A DNA stretch of 12,588 bases, from contig JAQBYL010000071.1 in NCBI GenBank assembly GCA_027622495.1, positions 1 through 12,588 on the forward strand. The letters are read 5' to 3'. The notes below the pieces were generated by a model. The model saw only the letters and a program-made list of their open reading frames with translations. It was not told the DNA's origin and did no database searches. This document shows positions 1 through 7,297 of the stretch, in pieces. Position 1 is the first letter of the stretch; each line of letters begins with the position of its first letter. The position numbers and the translations under genes are program-made. The stretch is from Pseudomonadota bacterium. GTDB taxonomy: Bacteria > Pseudomonadota > Gammaproteobacteria > Pseudomonadales > Azotimanducaceae.

Positions 1-25
1 GATCAGGTTCGCTCCAGATTTGAGT

Positions 26-133
26 GGCAACCCAGTCCAGCCACACCTCGGCACACGAAATCGCTGCTACCGTTGCTCCCTTCCAGGCCTGGCGGAGTTC
101 ACAACTTATCATTGCGAGGGGACCGGAATGGGC
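26..133 (-). ncRNA. ffs: Signal recognition particle RNA, small bacterial type (4.5S)
   Basis: This is the RNA scaffold of the signal recognition particle. It binds Ffh and helps deliver membrane and secretory proteins to FtsY and SecYEG. On the minus strand the conserved M-domain-binding hairpin is plain: CCAGGCCUGGAAGGGAGCAA followed by CGGUAGCAG (plus about 64-97), with the GGAAG apical loop and the asymmetric internal loop. The distal stem is supported by CCGGUCC (plus 120-126) pairing with GGACUGG (plus 32-38) over 7 bp including one G-U, and by CCUC/GAGG closer to the hairpin. There is no Alu domain, as expected for a proteobacterial 4.5S RNA. The ends are set from stem pairing (outer GGC/GCC) and are accurate only to a few bases. 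An open reading frame crosses the locus but is not a gene. Confidence 0.93.
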
Positions 134-144
134 CGCCGGCGCGA

Positions 145-150
145 ATCTTA
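145..150 (-). promoter_or_regulatory. Possible -10 element of the ffs promoter
   Basis: TAAGAT reads on the minus strand about 8-12 bases before the predicted 5' end of the SRP RNA, which is where a sigma70 -10 hexamer should lie. No convincing -35 hexamer was found at 16-18 bases upstream (the best there is TGTCCC), so the call is weak. Confidence 0.3.
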
Positions 151-255
151 ATGGAAAAGAAACAGCAGGGACAGGACCGAATGCACATGGTTCGGGCTCC
201 TTGTGTCCGGTAAAGTCGACGGCCCTGCAGTTCGCTCACTCCCGGACGACGACCC

Positions 256-978
256 TTGCGCAAAGATCATCGCCCCTACCCTGTTAAACGCCTTCACCAG
301 CATCTGGAGCGAACCTGGTCGGAGTGGTTCATCGCCCCGCACCTGGATGCGCTCGGGCCCGATTTTCAGTTCATGAAACCCTGGAATTTCAAGATTCACG
401 GCCGCAACATCTCGCTCGGCCGCTGCGTGCACGTGATCACCGCGTCGGACCGCAACGTCAGCCTCACCACATGGGCTCACCCCGACGGCGAAGGCCACAT
501 CGACATCGGTGACTATGCGCTGCTGTGTCCCGGTGTACGCATTGATTCAGCCACCCGCGTCAGCATCGGTGCCAATACCATGCTCGCAGCCGGTGTCTAC
601 CTCACCGACGCCGATTGGCACGATATCTACGATCGAACCAAAGTTATCGGTCAAACGGCCGCTGTGGTTCTGGAAGACAACGTCTGGATCGGAGACGGAG
701 CAACAGTCTGCAAAGGGGTGCATATAGGCCAGAACAGTGTGATCGGTACAGGCGCGGTGGTTACCTCAGACATACCAGCCAACGTGATCGCCGCCGGTAA
801 TCCTGCCAGGGTGATTCGTGCTCTGGATCCACAGCGCGATCTGGTCAGACGAGCCGATCTGCTGGCAGATGCCGCCAAACTGAATCGGGATATCGACCGG
901 CTGAACCGCTACCTGCATGGCAGCAACACCTGGCTCAACTGGCTGCGCACTCTGATCAAACCTGGAACAAAGGACTGA
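256..978 (+). CDS. Hexapeptide-repeat (left-handed beta-helix) acyltransferase
   Basis: This is a cytoplasmic acyltransferase of the LbH (WcaF/maltose O-acetyltransferase-like) class. It would move an acetyl or other acyl group from CoA to a sugar or similar acceptor; the acceptor cannot be read from sequence. The 240-aa product has an N-terminal segment of about 75 residues, then hexapeptide turns at residues 81-115 (HIDIGDYALL, VSIGANTMLAAG) and 138-170 (VWIGDGATVCKGVHIGQNSV). The usual insertion loop DADWHDIYDR at 118-127 offers H122 as the likely catalytic histidine. The family end signature IPANVIAAGNPARVIR is at 173-188. TTG is the only common start codon between the upstream in-frame stop (211-213) and the conserved domain. 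The next in-frame ATG is at codon 40 (373). No strong ribosome binding site precedes TTG. It converges on queF. Confidence 0.85.
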   Translation: MRKDHRPYPVKRLHQHLERTWSEWFIAPHLDALGPDFQFMKPWNFKIHGRNISLGRCVHVITASDRNVSLTTWAHPDGEGHIDIGDYALLCPGVRIDSATRVSIGANTMLAAGVYLTDADWHDIYDRTKVIGQTAAVVLEDNVWIGDGATVCKGVHIGQNSVIGTGAVVTSDIPANVIAAGNPARVIRALDPQRDLVRRADLLADAAKLNRDIDRLNRYLHGSNTWLNWLRTLIKPGTKD

Positions 979-1016
979 CCGGCCCGCTGCCCGCAACCGC
1001 CCCCCAAACACAGCGA

Positions 1017-1832
1017 CTACTGCCTGGGCAGCCTCACCATCGGCGCCCGCGCACTCCCGTTGGTCCGAAAAGGATTGATGTCCAACCCACCGCGCCGCAG
1101 AAAACGCCCATACACTGACAACGTCACCGGTTCACACCGATCGAGTATGTCAAGGTAAATCTGCTCGATGGTCGCTTCGTGAAACGCCTGATGGTGGCGA
1201 AACGAAACGAGATAGCGCAGCAGCCCGGCCCGGTCGATGGGAGGGACGCTGTACTCCACCATGATCGATGCCCAGTCCGGCTGGCCGGTCACCGGGCACA
1301 GACTGCGGAACAGGTCGCTGTAGAGCGTTTCGCGTACCACCCGTCCTGGATCAGTCACCGTAAGAAACTCGGGCTCGCGTTCATAAACATCCACCGTGAT
1401 GTTCTGATTGTCGAGCGATACTCCCGGCATCTGACTGCCGATGGTAGCGAGTTGAAACAGGTCCACCAGCTCGAGCGCCACCGGCGACTGGAAAGCCAGC
1501 TTGAGATCCGAATCCAGGGTGTTGAGCACATCGTTGCGGTGCCAGAAGCGGGTCTGAGCGAACGAATTCAGGTACAGCTTCATCGATTTACTCTCCACCA
1601 GACAGGCGGAGGTGCAAGGCACCCGAAGCCGTAAACCGGCGACCCTTGGCAGACCGCGGCCGTCAAGCCACGAAAATTCGTACGCAGTCCACAGATCCTC
1701 GCCTCTGAAAGGCAGTGGTTCAGGCGCACCCATGGCCGTGCGGGCGTCTGACCTGTGTATGGAAAACAACAGGGACGGCGTGTACGTCGAAATGGCCGCT
1801 ACTGATTTTCCCAGGGGGGATTCGGTACTGAT
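1017..1832 (-). CDS. queF: NADPH-dependent 7-cyano-7-deazaguanine reductase, with an apparent ATC start
   Basis: QueF reduces preQ0 to preQ1 with NADPH in queuosine tRNA-modification synthesis, in the cytoplasm. The product matches the long bimodular proteobacterial form: LPFRGEDLWTAYEFSWL, the substrate motif ESKSMKLYLNSF, nucleophile Cys in CPVTGQPDW (C179 here) with Asp seven residues later (D186), then YLVSFRHHQAFHE and RRGGLDINPFR. The spacing of Cys and Asp equals that in E. coli (C190/D197). The first common start codon is TTG at 1767-1769, but the same open frame continues upstream and encodes the family's N-terminal signature (SPLGKS...TPSLLFSIHR). The frame is closed by TGA about 30 bases before the ATC. 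The only well-placed start is ATC at 1830-1832, with GGAG 9 bases upstream. That gives 271 aa against 282 in E. coli. The gene identity is secure; the start codon is inference. Confidence 0.93.
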   Translation of the reverse strand: MSTESPLGKSVAAISTYTPSLLFSIHRSDARTAMGAPEPLPFRGEDLWTAYEFSWLDGRGLPRVAGLRLRVPCTSACLVESKSMKLYLNSFAQTRFWHRNDVLNTLDSDLKLAFQSPVALELVDLFQLATIGSQMPGVSLDNQNITVDVYEREPEFLTVTDPGRVVRETLYSDLFRSLCPVTGQPDWASIMVEYSVPPIDRAGLLRYLVSFRHHQAFHEATIEQIYLDILDRCEPVTLSVYGRFLRRGGLDINPFRTNGSARAPMVRLPRQ

Positions 1833-1841
1833 GAGACTGAT

Positions 1842-1845
1842 CTCC
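1842..1845 (-). promoter_or_regulatory. Ribosome binding site supporting the ATC start of queF
   Basis: GGAG on the minus strand lies 9 bases before the ATC at 1830-1832. No ATG, GTG or TTG lies in frame between the upstream stop and the conserved N-terminal residues, so this site is the main support for initiation at ATC. Confidence 0.45.
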
Positions 1846-1869
1846 GGCGCGTACGTTCACAAACCGATG

Positions 1870-1898
1870 AATAAACCGATTCCGCCCGGAAAAGTAAA
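1870..1898 (-). promoter_or_regulatory. Putative sigma70 promoter of queF
   Basis: On the minus strand, TTTACT (1893-1898) and TTTATT (1870-1875) are separated by exactly 17 bases. Each matches its consensus hexamer at four of six positions. The predicted transcription start near 1863 leaves a leader of about 30 bases before the ATC start of queF, containing the GGAG site. It sits in the 85-bp divergent gap shared with the ATP-grasp gene. Confidence 0.4.
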
Positions 1899-1917
1899 CA
1901 CAGTATGATCCGGACCC

Positions 1918-4392
1918 ATGGCTAGCGTGCTCAAACCCGACCTGCTGGACGCCTATGCGCCTCCAACTACGGCATACGACGAACTGTTGTGTGCCGCTGG
2001 TTTGCGCCCCCACTGGCAGTCGACATTCGATTACCTGCGACAGTCGGACTACCGCCCGCATGTGCAGCGCCCCAGGTCCGGCTGGACGGCCGAGCACACA
2101 CGCCCCTGGCAGCACGATCCACTGCCGCTGATCATGGCCGACGACGAATGGCTTGACCTGTCTGCAGGTCTGACCCAACGGGCCAAACTGCTGAATGCCG
2201 TGGTCGCCGACCTGTACGGCAGCCAGCGCTTGTTTGCGGAGCGAACACTGCCGCCGGGACTGTTCTTCGGTAACCCGGAATTCATGCTGGCGGCTCAAGG
2301 TAGCCATCCGCCGGGTGGTGTCTATCTGCCATTGATCGCCTTCGATCTGGGGCGTTCGCCGGATGGCCAATGGCGGGTGCTGTCCAATCGCACCGAAGCG
2401 CCCATCGGTCTTGGCTTCTGTCTCGAAAACCGGATCCTCACCGCTCGATCCATGGCGGATCTTTTCAATCGTGTGGTGGGCGTGAACCGTCTGGCGGGAT
2501 TTTTGGCGAATTATCGCCAGGCACTGCGCAGCCAGGGTCGCAGTGCGAGAGCGACGGAAGACAACCTTACCGTCATCCTTTCAGAGGGTCCGGACGGACC
2601 GGGCTATTTTGATCATGCCTACCTTGGTCAGTATTTTGGTTACCCGGTGGTGGAAGGGGCGGACCTGACCGTTCGTGACGGCAGTGTGTTTCTGAAGACC
2701 CTGGAGGGACTGAAACCCATCGGTGTCATCCAACGCCAGATCGATTCGGCTCGGTGTGATCCCCTGGAGTGTGATCCGGATTCTCTTTCAGGAACGCCCG
2801 GTCTTCTGGCTGCTGCGCGAAGCGGTCGGGTGATGGTCGCTAACGCCATCGGCAGCGGTGTCATCGAGAACGATGCGATCATGAGCTTTCTACCTGCGCT
2901 GTGTGAGCGTCTGCTGGACGAGAGCTTGAAGCTTCCGAGCCTGGCCACCTGGTGGTGCGGGCAAGCCGAAGAAGCCGAACACGTGATCGACAATCTGGAA
3001 ACCCTGGTCCTTCGATCCGCCTACGAGCGCAAACCATTGGTAACCAGCACAGTGGCGCAGTATCTGGAATCGGATTCTCCTGCCAATCCGGACCTCGTGG
3101 ACGCCATTCGCACCCAGCCCTATGCGTTCGTTGGTCGCGAGAGCATTGAACTGTCGAGCGTGCCTTACCTGAGCGCGGATTCATCGCTTAAGGCCGCACC
3201 GATGACGCTCAGAGTCTTTGCGGCAGCAACAGAAGAAGGTTATGCGCTCATGCCCGGCGGCCTTGCCCGAATCTCCACGCCGGCAGGTGATCTGTCGAAA
3301 GATGTGTGGGTGACGGCAGAACGCGCCCGTGTCGGCAGTTTTCCACCAGCAACTGCGACCGCCAGCAATCTGCCGACAACTTCAACGCTCGCAAGACGCA
3401 GCGACCGTGACCTGCCCAGTCGCACCGCCGATGACCTGTTCTGGCTGGGTCGCTACCTGGAACGGGCTGAAGGCGCGACCCACGTGTACCGCAGTCTGTT
3501 CCAGTTTCTGACCGAAGGTGGGTCTACCGAGGAACGGGTGAATCTTTCGATTCTGACCGGCCTGCTCGGGTCGCTCGGTTACCTGGCGCCATCGCGTAGC
3601 CGCAAAGTGGCCACGGGAGGCCGGCCAACCGTTGAGCGCGAACTGTTCCATATTCTGTTCGATCCTGACGGCGCGAATGCTCTGCATAAATTGATCAACC
3701 ACATTTTTCGAACGGCAGATCATGTCCGGGAACGCCTGTCATCAGACGCCTGGCGAACTTTTCAGCGCCTGGCTGATCTGCCGGCAAAACGTCCCCTGCG
3801 CTCGCTGGTGGATGCAGTCAATCTGCTCGACGACATCCTGCAGTGCCTGTCGGCTCTCAACGGTCAGATCTCGGAAAACATGATTCAGAGCTACGGCTGG
3901 CGGCTGCTCGATCTCGGCCGGCGCATCGAGCGCGGTCTCTTCGGCGTGAGGGTCATGCGCGACCTGGCCCTGCGCCAGGACGTGGATGAAAGTACCCGTC
4001 TCGACCTGCTGCTCGAAACCAATGACTCGCGCATCACCTACCGGTCACGCTACCAGTCGACGCCCAGTGTGACCACGGTTCTGGACCTGCTGATGGTCGA
4101 TACAACCAATCCGCGCTCGGTCATCTACCAGATCGAACGCATGCGCGAACATCTGGTGTGGATGCCCATGGAAGATACGTCCCGCGGTTTGAGCGCAAGC
4201 CAGCACGCCGCCCTGACCTTGTACAACGATCTGACGCTTGCCGATGTTGATCAACTGGCCGGGGCAGTCAATCGCCAGGGCATTCGGCAGGATCTGCGCA
4301 GATTGCTCACTCGCCTGGAGACGACCACGGTGAAAGTATCTGAGCTGATTGCTAACACGTACTTCGAACACCTCCCTAACCGGTCCCGTTGA
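1918..4392 (+). CDS. Circularly permuted type 2 ATP-grasp protein fused to an alpha-E domain
   Basis: This is a cytoplasmic fusion of two domains usually found as neighbours or fused: a circularly permuted ATP-grasp ligase (residues about 1-480) and an all-helical alpha-E domain (about 490-820, formerly DUF403). The family is thought to form amide or peptide-like bonds using ATP, but no substrate is established. Recognisable ATP-grasp stretches are DDEWLDLSAGLTQRAKLLNA, LSNRTEAPIGLGFCLENR, GYFDHAYLGQYFGYPVVEG, CDPLECDPDSLSGTPGLLAA and MVANAIGSGVIEN. The alpha-E part begins at SRTADDLFWLGRYLERAEGA. The 824-aa length is normal for the fused form. The start is the first ATG after an in-frame TGA (1906-1908). 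It has no good ribosome binding site, and a TATGAT at 1904-1909 would give an almost leaderless message. The transglutaminase gene follows after 16 bases, so the two are almost certainly one operon. Confidence 0.9.
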   Translation: MASVLKPDLLDAYAPPTTAYDELLCAAGLRPHWQSTFDYLRQSDYRPHVQRPRSGWTAEHTRPWQHDPLPLIMADDEWLDLSAGLTQRAKLLNAVVADLYGSQRLFAERTLPPGLFFGNPEFMLAAQGSHPPGGVYLPLIAFDLGRSPDGQWRVLSNRTEAPIGLGFCLENRILTARSMADLFNRVVGVNRLAGFLANYRQALRSQGRSARATEDNLTVILSEGPDGPGYFDHAYLGQYFGYPVVEGADLTVRDGSVFLKTLEGLKPIGVIQRQIDSARCDPLECDPDSLSGTPGLLAAARSGRVMVANAIGSGVIENDAIMSFLPALCERLLDESLKLPSLATWWCGQAEEAEHVIDNLETLVLRSAYERKPLVTSTVAQYLESDSPANPDLVDAIRTQPYAFVGRESIELSSVPYLSADSSLKAAPMTLRVFAAATEEGYALMPGGLARISTPAGDLSKDVWVTAERARVGSFPPATATASNLPTTSTLARRSDRDLPSRTADDLFWLGRYLERAEGATHVYRSLFQFLTEGGSTEERVNLSILTGLLGSLGYLAPSRSRKVATGGRPTVERELFHILFDPDGANALHKLINHIFRTADHVRERLSSDAWRTFQRLADLPAKRPLRSLVDAVNLLDDILQCLSALNGQISENMIQSYGWRLLDLGRRIERGLFGVRVMRDLALRQDVDESTRLDLLLETNDSRITYRSRYQSTPSVTTVLDLLMVDTTNPRSVIYQIERMREHLVWMPMEDTSRGLSASQHAALTLYNDLTLADVDQLAGAVNRQGIRQDLRRLLTRLETTTVKVSELIANTYFEHLPNRSR

Positions 4393-4408
4393 TACTCATG
4401 CAACTCTC

Positions 4409-5278
4409 ATGCAGCTAAAAGTCCACCATCAGACGCAGTTCGAATACGAGCACCCGGTATCGAGTTCGCAACAATTGCTGCGTCTCCGCCCACGTAACTG
4501 TCCGGGTCAGCGGGTGCTGAGCAGTCGTATTGAAGTGAAGCCGGCATCGATCAGCCACACCGACCACAATGATTCGTTCGGCAATCAGGTGGATGTTCTG
4601 TTGATACAGGCAAACCATCATGACCTCTTGATCGAATCGATCTGCGAGGTTGAACTCGACGGCCGCACGCCTTTGATGATGGACTTAAGCCCGCCGTGGG
4701 AAACCATCGCAGCAGAGATGCGTTTTCCCACCAGTCCGCAGGCATGGCAGGCCTCGGCATTCTGTTTTCCCTCCAAGCGCATCCGGCTGGACTCCGCCAT
4801 CGAATTTGCCCAGTCGATTTTTTCGCCCGGCCGGCCACTCCTGTCTGCCGCGATGGAACTGACAAGCACCATATTCAAAGAGTTTACCTACGACGCATCG
4901 GCAACCGATGTGAACACACCGGTTGCCGAAATCGTGCGCAAGCGGCGCGGCGTGTGCCAGGATTTTGCCCATCTGGCCATTTCCGTGTTGCGCTCGTTTG
5001 GTCTGCCTGCGAGATACGTGAGTGGCTACCTGCACAATGATCCCAAACCTTCGAAAATCGGTCTGGTCGGAATCGACGCGTCGCACGCGTGGATCAGTGT
5101 GTGGTGCCGCGATTTCGGCTGGGTCGACTTTGATCCAACCAACAATCTGGTCCCCGATCGAACCCACATCACCATCGGCTGGGGCCGTGATTACGACGAT
5201 GTGCGGCCAACCACCGGCTTCATCCGTGGCGGTGGCCGGCAGACGCTGCGGGTGGGCGTTGCCGTCCACGAGCTGTAA
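4409..5278 (+). CDS. Transglutaminase-like cysteine protease, partner of the ATP-grasp/alpha-E protein
   Basis: This is a 289-aa bacterial transglutaminase-like protein, a papain-fold thiol enzyme probably acting as a peptidase or amidase in the same pathway as the upstream ATP-grasp gene. The N-terminal beta domain (residues 1 to about 90) begins MQLKVHHQTQFEYEHPVSSS and contains LLRLRPR, typical of the bacterial transglutaminase N-terminal region. The catalytic triad is visible as C183 in RGVCQDFAH, H226 in ASHAWISVW and D242 in VDFDPTNN. It ends with the usual RGGGRQTLRVGVAVHEL tail. No signal peptide is seen, so it is probably cytoplasmic. The ATG at 4409 is chosen because the conserved domain starts there; an earlier in-frame ATG (4349) would overlap the preceding gene and add a non-conserved leader. 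The Shine-Dalgarno signal is weak, so coupling to the upstream gene is plausible. Confidence 0.92.
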   Translation: MQLKVHHQTQFEYEHPVSSSQQLLRLRPRNCPGQRVLSSRIEVKPASISHTDHNDSFGNQVDVLLIQANHHDLLIESICEVELDGRTPLMMDLSPPWETIAAEMRFPTSPQAWQASAFCFPSKRIRLDSAIEFAQSIFSPGRPLLSAAMELTSTIFKEFTYDASATDVNTPVAEIVRKRRGVCQDFAHLAISVLRSFGLPARYVSGYLHNDPKPSKIGLVGIDASHAWISVWCRDFGWVDFDPTNNLVPDRTHITIGWGRDYDDVRPTTGFIRGGGRQTLRVGVAVHEL

Positions 5279-5298
5279 AAGACAAGCTGTAAAACAGG
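5271..5298 (+). repeat. 14-bp imperfect tandem duplication over a stop codon
   Basis: AGCTGTAAAAGACA (5271-5284) is followed directly by AGCTGTAAAACAGG (5285-5298). Eleven of 14 positions are identical, including the first ten. The first copy contains the transglutaminase stop codon TAA. It looks like a small replication-slippage duplication in the 51-bp gap before the alkyl sulfatase gene. Confidence 0.6.
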
Positions 5299-5329
5299 AA
5301 AGCGTTAAGTCGGAAGACCAGGAGCAGCA

Positions 5330-7264
5330 ATGACCCAGACCCCTCTGCCAGCAGATCTGGCCGCCACCAAACCCGCCACATCAATCACCCGGCAGGCTAA
5401 CCAGCAGGTCAGATCGAGTCTGCCGTTCGAAGACACCCGAAGTTTCGAAAACGCCCGCCGTGGGTTTATGGCAACGCTTTCACCCATGACCATCACAAGG
5501 GCCGGAGGCAGAGCCGTGTATGACCTCTCCGGCATGGGCTTCCTCGACGGCGAAGCACCTGCATCGGTCAATCCGAGTCTGTGGCGCCAGGCGCAGCTGA
5601 ATGCTCAGCATCACGGTCTGTTTGAGGTGGTTGAAGGCATCTACCAGATCCGTTCGTTTGATATTGCCAACATGACGCTGATCCGCGGGAACACAGGCTG
5701 GATCGTGATCGATCCGCTCACCAGTTCAGAAGCGTCACGGGCGGGTCTGGATCTGGCTAATGAACAACTCGGCATGCGTCCGGTAGTCGCTGTCATCCAC
5801 ACACATAGCCACGCAGATCACTTCGCCGGCGTGTTAGGGGTGGTTACTGCCGAGCAGGTTGAAAATCGTGAGGTCCAGGTTCTTGCACCACATGGCTATG
5901 TGAAAGAATCTCTGAGCGAAAACGTGCTTGCCGGGAATGTCATGAACCGCCGTGCGACGTACATGTATGGCAATCTGCTGAAGCCTGGCGTCGAGGGCTT
6001 TGTTACCACCGGGTTGGGCGCTGCGCTCAGCATGGGCACAACCGGTTTTGTGCAACCAACCGATATCATCAGCACCACGGGTGAAACCCGAACCATCGAC
6101 GGGATCGAGATCGAATTTCAGATGACACCGGGGACCGAAGCACCTGCCGAGATGGTGTTCTACTTTCCTGCGTTCAAAGCACTGTGCATGTCTGAGATCA
6201 CCTCTCATCATCTGCACAATGTCTATACACCGCGCGGTGCGCAGGTCCGCGACGCGCTGGCCTGGTCCGAGCAGATCAATGAATCCATCGACCTGTTCGG
6301 TGGGCGTCTGGAGATTCAGTTTGCCAGCCACCACTGGCCGATCTGGGGTCGCGAAGAGGCGCTCGCTTATCTGACCAAACAGCGTGACCTGTACAAATAC
6401 ATTCACGATCAGACCCTGCGTCTGGCAAACCATGGCTACACCAAAGAGGAGATCGCCGAGCAGATCAGCCTGCCGGACTGCCTGGGCCATGAGTGGTACA
6501 ACCGTGGTTATTATGGAACCGTGCACCACAATGTGCGGGCCGTGTATGTCAAATACCTCGGTTACTTCGACGGCAATCCCAGCCATCTGTACCCGCTACC
6601 CCCCAGCGAAGCCGGCAAACGCTACCTCGAATACATGGGGGGCGCTGATGCCATCGTTGCACGGGCCACTGACGATTTTGCCCGCGGTGACTATCGCTTT
6701 GTTGCGGAGGTACTGAACCATGTGGTGATGGCCGAGCCCGAACATGAGCAGGCACGCAGTCTGCTCGCAGACACGCTGGAGCAACTTGGCTATCAGTCGG
6801 AGTCAGCACCCTGGCGGAATTTCTTTCTGTGCGGTGCGCTTGAGTTACGGCACGGCATTCCCGAGAGTTCAATTTTCAGCGCCAACGAGGGCATGGCTCG
6901 AGGCATGCCCCTGGAAAACCTGTTTCAGGCCATGGCCGTCAGACTCAACGGGCCCAAAGCCGACGGTAAATCGCTGCACTTCAACCTGATCTTCGAAGGT
7001 GACCTGCATTACCACCTGAGCATCCACAACTGCGTGCTGAATGCGTTTGTCGGAAGACACACAGACAAGCCGAATGCTACCTTGAAAATTCAGGGCCTTG
7101 ATTTCAAAAGACTGATGCTGGGTTTAACCAATGCACTGGATCTGATCGCTCAGCAGAAGCTCGAAATCACCGGCGACGCCAATGCGCTGGTTGAGATGGC
7201 CCAGCTGTTTGATCAGTTTGAACGACGTTTTCCAATCATGTCAGCGCGCAAGTTCCGCTACTGA
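5330..7264 (+). CDS. Linear primary alkyl sulfatase, type III (metallo-beta-lactamase fold; SdsA1/YjcS family)
   Basis: This enzyme hydrolyses primary alkyl sulfate esters such as dodecyl sulfate to alcohol and sulfate using two zinc ions. The 644-aa product has the full family layout: an N-terminal leader (1 to about 95), a metallo-beta-lactamase domain (about 100-340), a helical dimerisation domain (about 385-515, from EWYNRGYYGTVHHN), and a C-terminal SCP2-like domain (about 525-640). The metal motif THSHADH is at 158-164 (H159, H161, D163, H164). Later ligand-bearing stretches CMSEITSHHLHN and FASHHWPIWG are present. The SdsA1 homologue has 658 aa. Unlike secreted SdsA1, no hydrophobic signal peptide is visible in the first 50 residues. 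The ATG at 5330 has CAGGAG 5 bases upstream (5319-5324). It lies 51 bases after the transglutaminase gene and 33 before the esterase gene. Confidence 0.93.
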   Translation: MTQTPLPADLAATKPATSITRQANQQVRSSLPFEDTRSFENARRGFMATLSPMTITRAGGRAVYDLSGMGFLDGEAPASVNPSLWRQAQLNAQHHGLFEVVEGIYQIRSFDIANMTLIRGNTGWIVIDPLTSSEASRAGLDLANEQLGMRPVVAVIHTHSHADHFAGVLGVVTAEQVENREVQVLAPHGYVKESLSENVLAGNVMNRRATYMYGNLLKPGVEGFVTTGLGAALSMGTTGFVQPTDIISTTGETRTIDGIEIEFQMTPGTEAPAEMVFYFPAFKALCMSEITSHHLHNVYTPRGAQVRDALAWSEQINESIDLFGGRLEIQFASHHWPIWGREEALAYLTKQRDLYKYIHDQTLRLANHGYTKEEIAEQISLPDCLGHEWYNRGYYGTVHHNVRAVYVKYLGYFDGNPSHLYPLPPSEAGKRYLEYMGGADAIVARATDDFARGDYRFVAEVLNHVVMAEPEHEQARSLLADTLEQLGYQSESAPWRNFFLCGALELRHGIPESSIFSANEGMARGMPLENLFQAMAVRLNGPKADGKSLHFNLIFEGDLHYHLSIHNCVLNAFVGRHTDKPNATLKIQGLDFKRLMLGLTNALDLIAQQKLEITGDANALVEMAQLFDQFERRFPIMSARKFRY

Positions 7265-7282
7265 CCCACCTTAGAACCCGCT

Positions 7283-7290
7283 TAAGGAGA
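7283..7290 (+). promoter_or_regulatory. Strong ribosome binding site fixing the GTG start of the esterase
   Basis: TAAGGAGA, close to a perfect anti-Shine-Dalgarno complement, ends 7 bases before the GTG at 7298. This supports GTG over any later ATG as the start. Confidence 0.85.
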
Positions 7291-7297
7291 TTCGCCT

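Noticed and set aside
24..287. Open frame of 87 codons over the SRP RNA gene
   Set aside because: It runs antisense across a conserved structural RNA, has no protein-family resemblance and no ribosome binding site.
1017..1769. queF starting at TTG 1767-1769
   Set aside because: This start would drop the conserved N-terminal segment that is encoded in the same open frame upstream, so the ATC at 1830-1832 is preferred.
1809..1821. Frameshift at the six-base C run near the start of queF
   Set aside because: The QueF signature reads continuously in one frame on both sides of the run, so no frameshift is needed.
1904..1909. TATGAT as a -10 box giving a leaderless ATP-grasp message
   Set aside because: The hexamer is good but there is no -35 match at 16-18 bases upstream, so it is mentioned but not called as a promoter.
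1720..2370. 216-codon minus-strand open frame over the queF start and the ATP-grasp gene
   Set aside because: It is a shadow of the high-GC coding sequence; both the plus-strand ATP-grasp protein and the minus-strand queF frame have clear conserved motifs in other frames.
4349..4408. Earlier ATG start for the transglutaminase gene
   Set aside because: It would overlap the preceding gene by over 40 bases and add 20 residues with no family similarity; the conserved domain begins exactly at ATG 4409.
4685..5269. 194-codon minus-strand open frame inside the transglutaminase gene
   Set aside because: It is a codon-bias shadow; the plus strand encodes a complete catalytic domain.
5834..6586. 250-codon minus-strand open frame inside the alkyl sulfatase gene
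   Set aside because: It is antisense to the metal-binding domain, with no motifs or ribosome binding site.
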